64,000 nt of DNA from Clarkia xantiana subsp. parviflora (GCA_036873135.1 JAPTYO010000009.1:39882756-39946755), one strand, 5' to 3'; counted from the first letter of the stretch, positions 41,070-54,180 are shown. A program made the numbers and translations. Notes: a model not told the origin generated them from the letters alone.

Positions 41070-41685
41070 CGTTAGATTACGGGGAGTAATCACTATGGAT
41101 ACATAAACAAGGTACATGCTAGTAACTGGAATTACGCAGCAGAAGATTCACACATAACTTTAAGATGATCCGTAGAACCAAGATCTTCTCAGTTGGGAGT
41201 TCACGATCCTCAGGTCGGGACCCGTAGAGGTTCTTGTTAGAGAATCCCTACGCGGTACAAGCTCCACAACAAAGCCTCTGATCGATTTTTGGCACGGGGA
41301 CAGATCTCTGGAGTGTTTGCTTGGAAAGAAAATAGGCACAACCTTGGGAGAAGGTGGGTTCGGCCGAAACTACTAAGGTGTAGGGTTGAGGGTTTTTCTC
41401 TCGACAAGACTCTAATGAGGGAATTGTGATTATTAACCTAAAAATCTCCTAACACCTCTTATTTATAGGAGGAGTAAAGTGGACAAAAGTCCACTTTACG
41501 TCCACTTTACCCTCCTTATAATTTCGGCCGGCCATTAGTATACGGAGGACCAATTTTGGGTCTCTCGTGTCAATTGGGATTTGAGTCTAGCCCAATTACC
41601 CTAATGTGAAATTTACCCAAGTTCATTACGTAAACTATACATATTATGCGCTGCCAATTACGGCGCCCATCACCATATGCTTACA
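41070..41685 (-). repeat. 3' LTR of the copia element (616 bp)
   Basis: Starts cgttagattacgg: the terminal T of TG has become C. Ends tgcttaca. TATA box (minus) at 41460-41467. Compared with the other LTR it has an extra 11-bp duplication (gtccactttac) near 41497 and several substitutions. Confidence 0.93.
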
Positions 41686-42817
41686 GATCCCACTCGCCGG
41701 AATGGGAGGGTACCTGTTAATGTATTGTCGTCCAAATCTGCATCAACATTTCACTCCTTCGATCTGCTCCTTACTTCCGAATAGTTCATACGAGGTTTGT
41801 CGTGCGACCGGTGGATACGACAAGCATCGTGCTACTCATCTGTTAGGAGTATTGTAGCGCCCGCAGAATGTTGATTCCCTTTTCTCCAATCAACCTGTTA
41901 TAAACAACATTTATATTGTACCGCGATGTATCCTAGGTCAACTGTTAATTCTCCTTTTGCCTAGTTTCCACATAGGAACACTTCTCCAAGGCATCCGTAC
42001 AAGTATTCACAACCTTCAACTAATATCCGGTTGGTGGCCACCTAGTGAATACAAGAGTCGGTGAATTACAGGTGAACTTGACCGTCCCCATCGCTCATAT
42101 CCTTAGTCAGACCCAATCAGTTTCCAAAGACGTGGTCATTGGGCCTTTTTGTTTAGCACTACGCTCGTACGTCGGGAAGCGAGCATTGAGCCTGACATTA
42201 GATATGAGTTCTGAGTCCGTGAGGATACTTTAGGTGCCTCTTCATAAGGCTCCTGGGATCAATCACACGCTCGTGGTGAAGAAGTTTGCGACCGCCGGAA
42301 TCACGAGGATTCCTTCCTAGCACAACCGAGTTGTGACCCCGTGGTCGAACGTGGCACGCGCAGTATGAAGCACGCGTTGATAGCATACCTGAACCTTTTG
42401 GGCTGACAGGAAAGGGATATGTCAATCATGTTATCACAGATTCTCATCTGGCACGGAATGTGGTTAAATGCCGAATGAAGTTCATCACGGCGATATGCAA
42501 AACGAAGATCATGTCGAGTTACATAGGAACTGGATAATCGTCTTGCTTAATCAGGTTTATCCCCCTGACTCTTAGCCAGTCTTGCTCGGTGGAGGCCTCC
42601 CTCCACCGCAAGACGACCGTACCTGTGTGACTAGGTAAGGCCCACATTCGACATAGTTTGGCAGAGGATTGCGTCCTCCTACGACTTAGTTTATAGACGT
42701 AAATCTGATGTAATCAAAATATTATGACGTCGATCGATCATAAACTCAGTTGCAATTCTTTCGCTTACAAAATGTAACTTTCTAATATCAAAATGTTATC
42801 ACATATACATGTCATTT
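41686..42817 (-). other. Internal 3' region of the copia element
   Basis: Between the RNase H stop and the 3' LTR. No long frame; no recognised domain. Confidence 0.5.
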
Positions 42818-45800
42818 CTAAATCCTACGCAATCCAAGCAGTTTTACATGCTTTTCGAATTTGTCCCTGCGTGGTGGTTTAGTTAATGGGCCCGCTATCA
42901 TATTATCAGTGGACAAGTATTCCATAGTGATTGTATTGTTTTCAACCATAGATTTAGCATAGAAATATTCCACATAAATGTGTTTGGTCCTACTATGGTA
43001 CTTTAGATTCTTAACTGCCGCAATGGCTGCTTGACTGTCAGAGAAGATCTTCACGGGTCTATTCTCAAAATCACCACCAAACAGTGAAGTTAGAAGCCTT
43101 TTGAGCTAGACCGCTTCTTATGCCTTCTTAGAGAGAGCTACGAATTCTGATTCCATCGTGGACAGCGCGACACAGGTTTGCTTCTTGCTCGTCCATGAAA
43201 TAGCGGCATTAGCAAGGAGGAATGCTCCTGCTGTGGTGGACTTATGATCATCCGGATTGTCACCACGGTCGGCGTCAATGTAATCGGTTAATTCTAACTT
43301 CCTGCCCTCATAGCACAGTTCGTAGTCGGCAGTACCTTTTCAGATAACGAGTTACTCGTATTATAGTCTTTAAATGTTGATGGCCAGGATCTGATAGGAA
43401 ACATGCTACTAGGCCCACGGCGTAACAGATATCCGGATGGGTGCATTGGATGGCGTACATCAAACTACCAACCATGCTTAAATACTCTGCACCCTTCATC
43501 TTTTCATGCTCTACCAGGTTCTTGGGGTCGTCACATTTTGACAGTGCGCACCCAAACACCACAGGCGTTTCCACGGGTTTGGCATCATGTAATTTGAATC
43601 TTTTCAACAGTTTGTTGATATAAGCTTCTTGAGACAGACACAATTTCCGAGTAGCCCAATCTCTAATAATTTAATGCCCAAGATGTACGTGGCCTCTCCC
43701 ATGTCCTTCATCTCAAATAGAGATGGCAACCAGGACTTTGACTTGTTCATAAAACTCATGTCGTTTGCGGCAATGAGTATGTCGTCCACGTATAAAGTTA
43801 AGATGACATGCTTACACCCCGAGGTCTTATAATACATGCACGGATCCTCGTGAAGATTCACAAATCCATTTCCTACGATTTCCTCGTGGAATCCGCGGTA
43901 CCATTGCCAAGACGACTGTTTAAGACCATAAATGGACCTTTGGAGTTTTCAAACTTTACGTTCGTTGCTATGAGTAATGAAACCTTCTGGTTGCTCCATG
44001 TAGATCTCTTCCTCCAGGTTTCCGTGGAGGAGTACGGTCTTAACATCAATTTGGTGCAGCTCAAGATCGAGACTTGCAACCAAGGCCAGAATGGCCCGTA
44101 CTGTGGTGTAACGCACAGTGGGTGAGTATGTTTTGTCAAAGTCCACTCCGTGAAGATGGGTATATCCTTTCACAACAAGTCGGGATTTGTATCACTCGAC
44201 CTTTCCATCAGTAGTGAGTTTCAATTTGAGAACCCACTTTGCTCCTATGACTCTGCGGTTAGCAGGTAAATCAACCAAAGACCATACCGAATTGGCTTTC
44301 ACTGATGAGATCTCTTCTTCTATTGCATTCCTCCATTCCTTTGCTTGAGGTCCTTCCAACGCTTGTTGAACCGTTACTGGTTCGTCAACAGATGTTAGAG
44401 TGAAGATTTCTCCTCTCTCGATGGGATACTTCCTAGGAGAAGTTCGATATCTTTGACTACATCTAGGCTCGTTCCCCTCCATCTTGATTTTGAACGCTAC
44501 TCCCACTCGGGACAATGCTTCTAATCGAAGTATCACTCCCACTGGGAACAAGAGCAGTGTTAGAACCTTGACCTACAACCTTCCTCGGACGGCCTCTTGG
44601 TCTCGGGATCCTATCCCTGAGATGAATTCCTTGATCACTAGGACTTGGAACGAAGTTGGTCGGAGTACTCCCACTGGGAACTATGGGTAGCGTTGATGGT
44701 TGTGGTGTCGGTCCGACTACATGATTATCAGGTTCAACTTGATCCGTCTATGCGGCAATAGTGACATGTGTGGTAGGGTTTGATCCTCACACTGGATTTA
44801 TAATGAAAATGTTTCAATTATCATTAACCATGTCATTCACCTGCGATGCCGGTTCAAATCTCCCACTCGAAGTAAGTGGGACCTGATCATCAATGATATA
44901 TTGCTCTAGTTCAGTCAATACCTCATCAGTTTTAATATCGCAAACCGTTGGGAATTCGTCCTCAAGGAAAGTTACGTTTCTGGATTCATGTTCGACCACG
45001 CCACCATTTACTTGAGCTGACACAAATACGTAACCTTTAGAGTTCTCTGAGTACCTTATAAAGATACTCTTTAGTCTTCTGGGTCATAACTTGCCAAAAC
45101 GGCTGTCAGTCGTATGTGTATAGGCAGCGCAACCCCAAGTCTCTTCCATACCACAGCTCATATGGCGTTGTGTCTACCGCTTTGGTTGGTACAAGGTTTA
45201 TTGCATGAGTGGCAGTCAACAACGCATCACTCCAATAAGAGATAGGTAATTGAGCTTGCGACATCATGGTTCTAACCATTTCAAGGAGTGTTCGATTACG
45301 ATGTTCAGCCACACCATTCTGCTGTTGTGTGTTGGGGATTTTCGTTTGACGGGCTATCCCTCTTTCTTTGCACAACTTTTCAAACTCATTAGAGAGATAT
45401 TCTCCACCTCTATCAGTGCGTAAGGTTTTCACCTTTCGCTCCTGTTGATTCTCTACGAGGTTTAGAAAGTTTCTAAAGCAATCTATTGCCTCGAATTTAC
45501 GAGCAATCAAATGAGTAAACCCATAACGGGTATAGGTGTCAATTAAAGTCACGAAGTATCATTTCCCATTCCTAGAGGTTACACTCATTGGTCCACTGAC
45601 GTCGGAGTGAATCAACTGCAATGGATACTCGGCTCGTTGAGCTTCTCCAAATGGTTTGCGGGTGGACTTTCCAGCCAGACAATCATGGCAAGTGTGTTTA
45701 ATCACATTGTTGGTACCAGAAAAAAGCTCTCTTCGAGCCAATGAATGGATCCTATCGTAGCTTATATGTCCCAACCTCGCATGCCATCCGGCTGCGTCAG

Positions 45801-47016
45801 TCTCTACTTCCCTGGAGGATAATGCATACATTCTATTCGAATCGACACTTCCATTCAAATCCGTGATAAATAGACCATAAGTGGAATAGACATGCCCCAA
45901 GAAGACATCGCCTTTATTTATACGAACAAAGTTCTTATCAAATGATAAAATGAAATTATTATTCATAAGAGTGGAAAAAGAAACAACATTTCTACGGATT
46001 CTATGAGCAAAAAAGGACATTCTCATAGACAATTTGCAGTTCCCTACTCCAATGACTTCAACTTGTGAGTTGTCTCCAATGTATATCCTCTTAGAATCTT
46101 TTGGCAATCGTCTAAACTTGGCAAGTAGTCCTTTGTCGTTGGCTATGTGGTCCGTCGCACCTGAGTCAAGAATCCATGAAGGATTTGAGTCAGTTAACAT
46201 GACAGTTGAAGAAACTAGAGTTTCCATTACACAACCAACTTCGCATACCTTTTCAGGATGCGTTTTGCTGGACCCTGTACCTTCGCCTATTCGGCGTGGA
46301 CTGGAGTTCCCGCGGACTATGTCTGATTTCAATCGGAGATTGCCTGGTTTAGGCTTTGTCAGCATTTTACCGTCGACTGCCTGTTGTCTCTTTCCTTTGT
46401 TCATCCTTTTTCTCTTTCCTTGCCCAGCTGGTACCGGTATTGTTTTCATTCGAGCTTGTTCCATCTCGATGAACTTCAGTACCGATGCAAGATCCAACAC
46501 AGAACCACTGGAGGTCAATAAAGCCTTGGCTGCTCTCCAAGACTTCGGGAGGATCCCGATGATGGCTTAAATTTTATCTCATTCACCCACCTGAACTTCT
46601 TCCTCTAATGGTTTTAGCATGCCAAGGAAATCGTATACTTTTTCAAGTACGCTTTTGTTGTAGCTGTTTAAGCTTTCTTCCATGATTGGCATAAGTGGGA
46701 GCAGGATTGCTGCCATGCCGTTTCCATATTTCAGGAACAGGGCATCCCAGATGTTCTTTGTAATTGGAACATCCTTATATTCATCATGGAATTCATGAGA
46801 CATCTCAGCCAGCAATATCTCCTTTGCTCTCTTGTCATCTTGCTCCCATTGAAAATGGGCATATGCTAGGTCTTTGGTCAGAGCGGCATCTGGGTAATTC
46901 ATGGATTTCTGAATGTGATCTATAAGGTCATTATCCTCCAACAGTGCATTGACGCGCTTACTCCACGAGTCGTAGTTATTCTCAATCAAAAGCTCATTAG
47001 CACAAGATGATCCCAT
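42818..47016 (-). pseudogene. copia gag-pol, inactivated
   Basis: From 47016: Gag with a DUF4219/UBN2-like start (NNYDSWSKRVNALLEDNDL); a frame break near 46560; protease ILDSGATDHI (about 46165); GAG-pre-integrase (HARLGHISYDR, CHDCLAGKS); integrase core with D (LIDTYTRYGF), D (TDRGGEYLS) and E (NGVAEHRNR) all visible but split between two frames at about 45555; RT from 44340 in pieces (EWRNAIEEEI, DVKTVLLHGNLEEEIYM, LYVDDILIA); RNase H end 43054-42818 (SDSQAAIAAVKN, KHIYVEYFYAK). The order PR-INT-RT-RH is diagnostic of copia. At least six frame breaks or stops, so not functional. Confidence 0.9.
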
Positions 47017-47044
47017 CTAGGCTGTAATTCGTTACTAAACAGGG

Positions 47045-47580
47045 ATTAAGTACCTTTTCATACCACTTCTTTGCACATAATCCACTTTTGGTACCACTTC
47101 TATTTTTTTTGTATACTTTTGGTACCAATTCTTTCAACTTTGTATCATTTTGGTACCACTGTTAACTTTCCGTCCAAATTGACCGTTAAGTGTCATGTGC
47201 CATGCACGTGACCGCCCTAAACTTTTGAATTTGTTTCAATTTAGTCCATCTAATGCATCTCTGACTTTTAATTTGTTCAATTTAGTCCTAAAATTTCAAA
47301 ACCATGATGGGTCAAGGGTTCGATTTGAAAATTTTAAGGCTAAATTTAACAAATTAAAAGTTAGGGATGCATTAGATGGACTAAATTGAAACAAATTCAA
47401 AAGTTTAGGGCGGTCACGTGTATGGCACATGACACTTTAACGGCCAATTTGGACGGAAAGTTAACGGTGGTACCAAAATGATACAAAGTTGAAAGAATTG
47501 GTACCAAAAGTATACAAAAAAATAGAAGTGGTACCAAAAGTGGATTCTGTGCAAAGAAGTGGTATGAAAAGGTACTTAAC
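47045..47580. mobile_element. Foldback/MITE-like inverted-repeat element
   Basis: The left arm begins taagtaccttttcataccac and the right arm ends with its near-perfect complement (47571-47578 outward). The arms run almost to the middle (about 47300), so the whole 0.53 kb could fold on itself. Words ggtaccaaaa and gtccgtcc... recur in both arms. No clear target-site duplication found; class uncertain. Confidence 0.75.
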
Positions 47581-48926
47581 ACATTGTTTATTATACAAAA
47601 TAAGGGAGACAATAACATTTTGAGAAAGAATTGCATACATCAGTTATCTATTAAGATTGAATCCGACAAATAATGATTCATCAGTCATCTAAACCAACCG
47701 ACCACCAGTAAACCAATGGAAGATGGCTGTGAAAGAGTTCACATTACCGCCGTTTTCAATCCAATATATCAGTCTTTTAAACAGTTTTAATCGCAAATTA
47801 CCGGAACAGGAATTTTAAAACAACCATATCCGATCTTTGCTTTCCCAAGGCCCTTTTTATTTTGGAAAATATTCTGATGAATTCACTCATGCATATATAA
47901 TTCTACTTGCCATGTAAATTATCATACGCAAGTATCATTCATCAAACAAATCACACTCATGCTTACGCGTCACGCGTCTAATGTTCCGAGGAACTCATGC
48001 TTGCATATATAATTCTACTTCCATGTAAATTATCAAATGCAAATACATCCTCAACACTCTAGCATACGTGACAAACATGAAAATTCCACAACAATCATAC
48101 ATTTTTTGCGACTGGTTTTCGGTTTTAAACATTAGGGGCTGATTTGAAATTCATGCTCATATTAAATTACGCAACATTCTAGACATGAATCCTAGGCATT
48201 TCCAACCATCACAGCATGTCTATCCTAGTGCGCATTCCATATATTTAACCAGGACTCCGCCCACAACATGCAATATCCAGCTAGCTTGACTAAGTCAAGA
48301 CAACATTTCTAATCATGCATTAATATATATTGAATAATAAACAATTGCAATTCAGCCCTCTAATTAATCAAGTCCCAAAAACATGTATCTCCGAGATCCA
48401 TCCCCATAATCGAAACAAGACATAGAGGAAAGCAACCATATGAGTACTGTGTAGTCCATTTAGAGGTTCAGAAACATTTGGATTTTAAAACTTGACCACC
48501 CTATTTTATTTAATTGACTTGAATTTGGTTTTGAAAATTATTTCGGTTCAATCAATTTCGGTCCTGTTTGGTCCGGTTCAGTTTAAATTCCGGTCGGGTT
48601 CGGTCCGGTTTTAAGTTTAAAATCTGGTTCGGTTCGAACCGGTTCAATAAAATAGGGTTTGGTTCGGTTCAACACACAAAATCGGTCTGGTTAGATCCAC
48701 TTAATTGCCCCGGTTCGACCCGACCCGACCCGACTAGGTCGAACCGATTGAGAAAAACCGGTTCGATTTAAATCCGTCCCGGTTTGAAATATTAGACTGG
48801 CCCAATAATTAAAATTTCAAAGGTTGGGCCGAAATGTTTACTTGTGGCCCAAGTATGGTTTTAAAGTCAAAAAATATTTAACTTAGCCACCATGTAACAT
48901 TAATTATATAAAATAATTTCCAATAT

Positions 48927-48961
<35 letters not shown>

Positions 48962-49648
48962 TTCGGCCAAATTTCAAACATATATATATATTTATTGCCA
49001 AGATTCTATCTATAAAATTAAATAAATCAACAATATATATATATATGAAAAAATCGGCACATTATAATATATTTATATTTATTTATTGTCAATATCTTAA
49101 ATAGGATAAAAAAATATACTGACAATATATTTTCTCAATCTTTTAGGCAATAAAATCTATCAATAATATCTTTAACCCTATTAAATATTTAAATATATTG
49201 ATAGTGATATATATTTCTATATATTTATGTGAATCTATCCTGATGTTCCCAATTATAGATATATTGTTACCTTAATTAAAAACTAAAATATGGTGAACAA
49301 CATAATTTAAAATTTGTGCAGAAAATCATGTCCCTTGGTGCTTAAAAATTTAAAATTTTACTTTGTAATTTACCTAGGGTTTCGGCTAACAACATCAAAT
49401 TGGGAACAATTGTACAAATTTCAAGATCAAATTTTAATAAGATCTACAATCCAATATTTGATTTTGATAAATATTACAGTTTTTTTGAAGATCATGAACA
49501 TCAAACTAATCCAAGAACATCATGAAAATTTCGGATTCACCAACAACCCCAAAAAATCGAAAAATTTAAAATTTTCTTTTAAAATTTTCGATTTTCAATT
49601 TTAAACTTCAAGAACACAAATTTATCAAAATCATGAACTCCTAACACA
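47581..49648 (-). other. Leader of the copia element
   Basis: No gene. Contains a direct repeat around gcatatataattctactt (about 47891 and 48003), a GGTTC-rich block (48530-48780) and AT-rich sequence with a TA microsatellite (48932-48958). Probably holds further small nested insertions. Confidence 0.45.
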
Positions 49649-49661
49649 GGCTCTGATACCA
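49649..49661 (-). other. Primer-binding site of the copia element
   Basis: Minus strand TGGTATCAGAGCC, complementary to the 3' end of initiator tRNA-Met, the usual copia primer; one base from the LTR. Confidence 0.95.
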
Positions 49662-49662
49662 C

Positions 49663-50268
49663 TGTTAGATTACGGGGAGTAATCACTACGAATACTTAAA
49701 CAAGGTACATGCTAGTAATTGGAATTACGCAGCGGAATATTCACACATAGCTTTAAGATGATCCGTAGAACCAAGATCTTCTCAGGAGGGAGTTCACGAT
49801 CCTCCGGTCGGGACCCGTAGAGGTTCTTGTTATAGAAGTCCTATGCGGTACAAGCTCCACAACAAAGCCTCTGATTGATTATTAGCACGGGGACAGATCT
49901 ATGGAGTGTTTACTTGGAAAGCAAATTGGCACATCCTTGGGAGAAGGTGGGTTCGGCCGAAACTACTAGGGTGTGGGGTTAAGAGTTTTTCTCTCTAAAA
50001 CACTCTAATGAGGGAATTGTGATTATTAACCCTAAAAATCCCCTAACGCCTCTTATTTATAGGAGGAGTAAAGTGGACAAAAGTCCACTTTACCCTCCTT
50101 ATAATTTCGGCAGGCCATTAGTATAGTGGGGCCCAATTTTAGGCCTCTCATGTCAATTGGGATTTGGGTCTAGCCCAATTACCCTAATGTGACATTTACC
50201 CAAGTTCATTAGGTAAACTATACATATTATGGGCTACCAATTACGGCGCCCATCACCATATGCTTACA
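49663..50268 (-). repeat. 5' LTR of the copia element (606 bp)
   Basis: From TGTTAGATTACGG to ATGCTTACA. TATA box (minus) at 50054-50061. Confidence 0.94.
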
Positions 50269-50273
50269 CAAGC

Positions 50274-51089
50274 ATCCTGTAATACTTAAAATTAAAGTCA
50301 GTTTTATAAGAACCGAACCGGACTGGACCGACGGTCCGACCGATTTCGAACTGGAAATAGTGCCTCTAACGGTCAAGTTCGAATAAAAGCGGAGGATGTA
50401 AGAGAACCCGGTTCGAAAGCCCGGTTTTCGGCGAACATACCGATTTTCATCGAACCATGCAATTTTCCGCTCTGCCGGTCTAGAAAAAAAATGAAAACCC
50501 TAAATCAGTTCAGCCACCTCCACTGACCCTACATACTATTTGAGACACAGAGATGCGTAATTGGAGTCCTGCATCACAGAGAAGTTCCCGGAGACAGCCG
50601 CCTCGATCATATCTTTCAACTGGAGTCCGATGTCCTGTCCTTCGAGTCCTCGACGGCCGTGAATTCCTTGAGATCGATGCCGAGATTGGAGGCAACAGGA
50701 AGTTCAACATCACCGTGAGGAAGTCTAACGCCACCCGCCGATCTATGGGTCAGGGACCGAGCTCATTCTCCAGTGCGTCGTCGGTGTCAGAATGAGGTGG
50801 GTTCCATGTCTTCAGTGTGAATGAGGTAGGAGCGGCTGACGACGATGAAAAGCTTCTTGGCATCGTTTTTCTTCTTGTTGCTCAGATCTGATCTCCTTGG
50901 AGCAGGGAGAGTTGGGTTGGGGGGGGGGGGGGGGAAGGAGATGAATGAGCGGGGAGAGCTGGGAAGGGTGAATGGGGAGACTTCGGGAGGAGATGAAGGA
51001 GCGGGGTGAGAGAGAGAGTGAAATGGGGAGTGGGGAGATTTGGTGAGGAGATGAAGGAGCGGGGAGATAGAGAATGAGAGGTGGAGGAG
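50274..51089. other. Mixed repeat sequence
   Basis: A GGTTC-rich block at 50300-50460 is followed by a coding-like stretch (50510-50800) with short frames on both strands but no recognised protein. Then come a 16-base G-run (50919-50934) and a GA-rich stretch with gagatgaaggagcgggg repeated three times (50939-51062). Confidence 0.5.
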
Positions 51090-51652
51090 TAGGGGTGTCA
51101 ACGGGGCGGGTATCGCCGATCCCAGACCCGCCCCGCGGGTCAACATGGTGGACCCGTGCCCGACCCATGAATTTGCAAGGGCGAGTCGCCCCACGTGTGA
51201 TGTAATTGATTATTTTAAACTTTAAACCATTAATTTAATGTTCACTGATCCAAATTCAACTCCAAATTCTAATAACAAATTACAAATTTAACTCCAAATT
51301 CAAATAAAAATCACAAACCCATTAGAATCATTGTTATTTTGACTATATGTTATCTATATATAATATAATTCTAAAAGGTTGTCTATCTTCTTCTATATTA
51401 TAATATAATTCTAAAAGGTTGTCTATCTTCTTGACAAGTAATAAAATACATCAATGACATGTTAAAACGAAACAATTATATTGGTCCACATAACCTTAAC
51501 TTTCTTCACGGTGACATGGCGACGCCATGTAGACTATTTTAGGTGCTTAGATCTCCTCCAAGCACTCTTATTGCATCTTGCGAGTCGTTACAAAATTTTG
51601 TCCGTTTTTTTCCTTTTCTTTTTCCACTTAATACTAACTTGAACAATCCACC

Positions 51653-52367
51653 TGTTGGATCACGGTGGAACTCCGGTACGGACTTTGACGGCAATCCTAG
51701 CTCCTTTGCTCCACGCAATCCTGCAAGAGGGGATAGACCGGGCGGTGACCCAGAATCCCTCTCCGATGCTTAAATGAGTGCCCAATACGAACTGGCAAGC
51801 AATAATCTCAGAGTATGTAATTCAACGTAAGTGATCTGAGGTGACCTCTTGCCCTTTTATAGGCAAAGAGATGCCCCAGGTACCTGGTGAACCGTTAGGG
51901 GTGGTTAGCCCGTATCCCGCGTATCTCGGGTGTGATCCCGCCTATCTAGGCCATGATCTCGCGTATCTCAGCCACGCCCCGTGTATCTCGTCCACGCTCC
52001 GTGTATCTTAACCACGTTCCGCGTATCTCGGCCACGCCCCGCGTATCTTGGCCTTATCCTCTGATAACGAGTCCCGACTCCCGTCGGGGACTCCAGAGTT
52101 ATCTCGTTGTGTCACCGCTCGGGGCCCCTCGTCATCGTTACAGGGCCAATCATTCTCAGGGATTCATCATCGGGGCCTACTTAAAGGCATCTCGTCGGGA
52201 GCGTTCAGCTCGCTTGTCAGGTCCGACTCTGTCGGGACCTCTCATCCTCGGACTCCCTTCGTCGGGATCCTTAGCCTGGGCCATCTTGGCCTTCGTTTAG
52301 GGCCCACCGGGCCTATTTGCCGTTTCCTCACCGTTAAAGGGCCTGACGGCTGTAGTCGGACCCATCA
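51653..52367 (-). repeat. 3' LTR of element 2 (715 bp)
   Basis: TGTTGGATCACGG to GGACCCATCA. TATA box (minus) at 51855-51861. Repeated cgtatctcggccacgccccg phrases of about 20 bp at 51915-52055 form a short irregular array. Confidence 0.95.
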
Positions 52368-52380
52368 TTTGCCCCCAAGA
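52368..52380 (-). other. Polypurine tract of element 2
   Basis: Minus strand CTTGGGGGCAAA directly before the LTR start TGATGGG. Confidence 0.85.
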
Positions 52381-52748
52381 CATGAGGGACTTTTAGTTCG
52401 TCGTTTCTTTCATCTTCCGACCTCCCGACATCGAAGTCGGGGATCTTTCCCTTGGCGTATTCACTCAGTATGAGTCTTCTCGTTCATGTTTCCTCGATTC
52501 CTTGTGGATATCTGCCGAATCTGAGAGGACTCCTCGGTTCCCCAGTCATCCAATGCAGTAGATAATGAAGTGACGTCATCAGTACCCGTGCCTGATTCTC
52601 TGTGTCTGCTTTTTCTGAAAATTGATTTTCAGGCCGTTTCATCATTGCACCTGCTGCCATTCCGCACGTTTCATCTCAACGGTCCAGATTAGAACGCTTC
52701 AACTTCGACGGTTCAGATTAAAGCGCCCCTTTGACTGTCCTCTTCGCC

Positions 52749-52755
52749 TATAAAA
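52749..52755 (+). promoter_or_regulatory. TATA box of the aORF remnant
   Basis: TATAAAATCCTAACC, about 139 bp upstream of the ATG at 52888, in the same place as in element 1. Confidence 0.55.
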
Positions 52756-52854
52756 TCCTAACCGTGAGCACAGTTTCACTTTATCATCTACAAATTTTCG
52801 AAAGCTTTCTGCAACTCTTGAGACTTTAGTGTTTCTTCGGCCATCTTTCCGGCA

Positions 52855-53289
52855 ATGTCAGTTTCATTCTTCCAACCTCCAATTATCATGTCAGGTAAGG
52901 GTTTCTTCTCTATTGTTCGCCTTCATCTTTGCTTAGTTTGATTGTAATTTCCCGGAAAAACCTAACGTCCCTTTCAATGGCTGCTTTCAGACAGTGGATC
53001 TGGTTTCGAGGGAAGGAAGCCTTTCAACTTCGACTATGTTCTGAACGAAATTTTCAGCACTGCTTATGATGCAGCTCTCCGGGAAGGATGTATCATTTCC
53101 ATCAAAGAAGCCGATGCTCAAGGCCGGAAATGCATACCACATGTTCAGAGTGAATAAGAGCTACTTCTTCATCGGAAACTCCTCGATCCCATGACCCCGA
53201 TAGCCAGTCCTCCAACGGCTGACCCTGTGGAGCCTTCTGCCACAGACCTTGCGGACCCTGTTCCCGTCGATGCCGCTAACAAGGATTAG
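52855..53289 (+). pseudogene. aORF remnant of element 2
   Basis: ATG at 52855 or, in the same frame, 52888 (ATGTCAG then GT), intron 52895-52991, and a second exon that aligns with the first 45 residues of the aORF at 19331 (FDYVLNEIFSTAYDAALREG against FKYLKNTLAPISFDRALREC). A large deletion and frameshifts follow: a fragment with SYFFIGN (about 53158) and then the C-terminal tail ending at 53289. Most of the conserved domain and the whole coiled coil are gone. Confidence 0.7.
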
Positions 53290-53439
53290 GCCTAACTGCT
53301 TATCACTAGAATCTTTGTATTCTCCTCCTTTTGTAATCATCGGGCCTTCGAGCCCCATTAATATCAGACTTTCTTGGTTCCGATTCTTTCATTGCACTTC
53401 TCCCAGTGGCTTTACTATACTTTTTTAAGTCGAAACCTC

Positions 53440-54180
53440 GACACTTAAGATATTTTCGTACATCACTTAAGACGATTTACTAACTTGCACCACTTAAGGC
53501 GACTTATCATCATGCACCACTTAAGTCGAATTTCCAATACTCAGAATAAATCAAAGAATCATGCATCACTTAAGGCGACTTGATCTCGTGCACCACTCAA
53601 GGCGACTTTTCTCGTGCACCACTCAAGGCGACTTTTTCCGTGCACCACTTAAGGCGACTTTTCGAATTACGCCACTTAAGGCGACTTAATATCGTGCACC
53701 ACTGAAGGCGACTTTACATCGTGCACCACTTAAGGCGACTTTTCAACTTGCGCCACCTAAGGCGACTTAATATTACTTAGAGTAAATCTAAGAATCATGC
53801 ATCACTCAAGACGACTTTTTCGTGCATCACTTAAGACGACTTAATTCTTATGCACCACTCAAGGCGACTTGGTATCGTGCACCACCTAAGGCGACTTTTC
53901 AGTACTTAGAATAAATCTAAGAATCGTGCACCGCTGAAGGCGACTTTTCTCGTGCACCACTCAAGGCGACTTTTCTCGTGCACCACTCAAGGCGACTTTA
54001 TAATGCTTAGAGTAAATCTTAGAACAATTCTGATCGGAAGCAACCTCTTTATTTATTGATGGCACAAAATCGGCTTACATCGAATTAAACGATAAACAGC
54101 ATACACCACTTAAGGCGATTTTACATCGGGCACCACTTAAGGCGACTTTCGTCGAGCACCACTTAAGGCGACTTTCATCA
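53440..54180. repeat. Irregular short tandem array in element 2
   Basis: About 21 copies of gcaccacttaaggcgactt or variants, spaced 25-70 bp apart, with a longer phrase (cttagagtaaatctaagaat) interspersed. Element 1 has one related copy at about 22930. Confidence 0.9.

Larger units (their letters stand above)
41070..50268 (-). mobile_element. Decayed Ty1/copia element (9199 bp), TSD caagc
   Basis: LTRs at 41070-41685 and 49663-50268, target-site copies caagc at 41065-41069 and 50269-50273, tRNA-iMet PBS at 49649-49661. The minus-strand gag-pol (47016-42818) has many stops and frameshifts. The long leader (47030-49650) has collected other repeats, including a foldback element. Confidence 0.95.

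Noticed and set aside
50510..50800. Coding-like stretch ending near a GA-rich region
   Set aside because: Frames break often and no protein family could be recognised; mentioned only as mixed repeat sequence.
51082..51089. Exact 8-bp TSD for the hAT-type element at 51090-61444
   Set aside because: tggaggag and gaggagag share only gaggag in a GA-rich context, so the duplication cannot be asserted.
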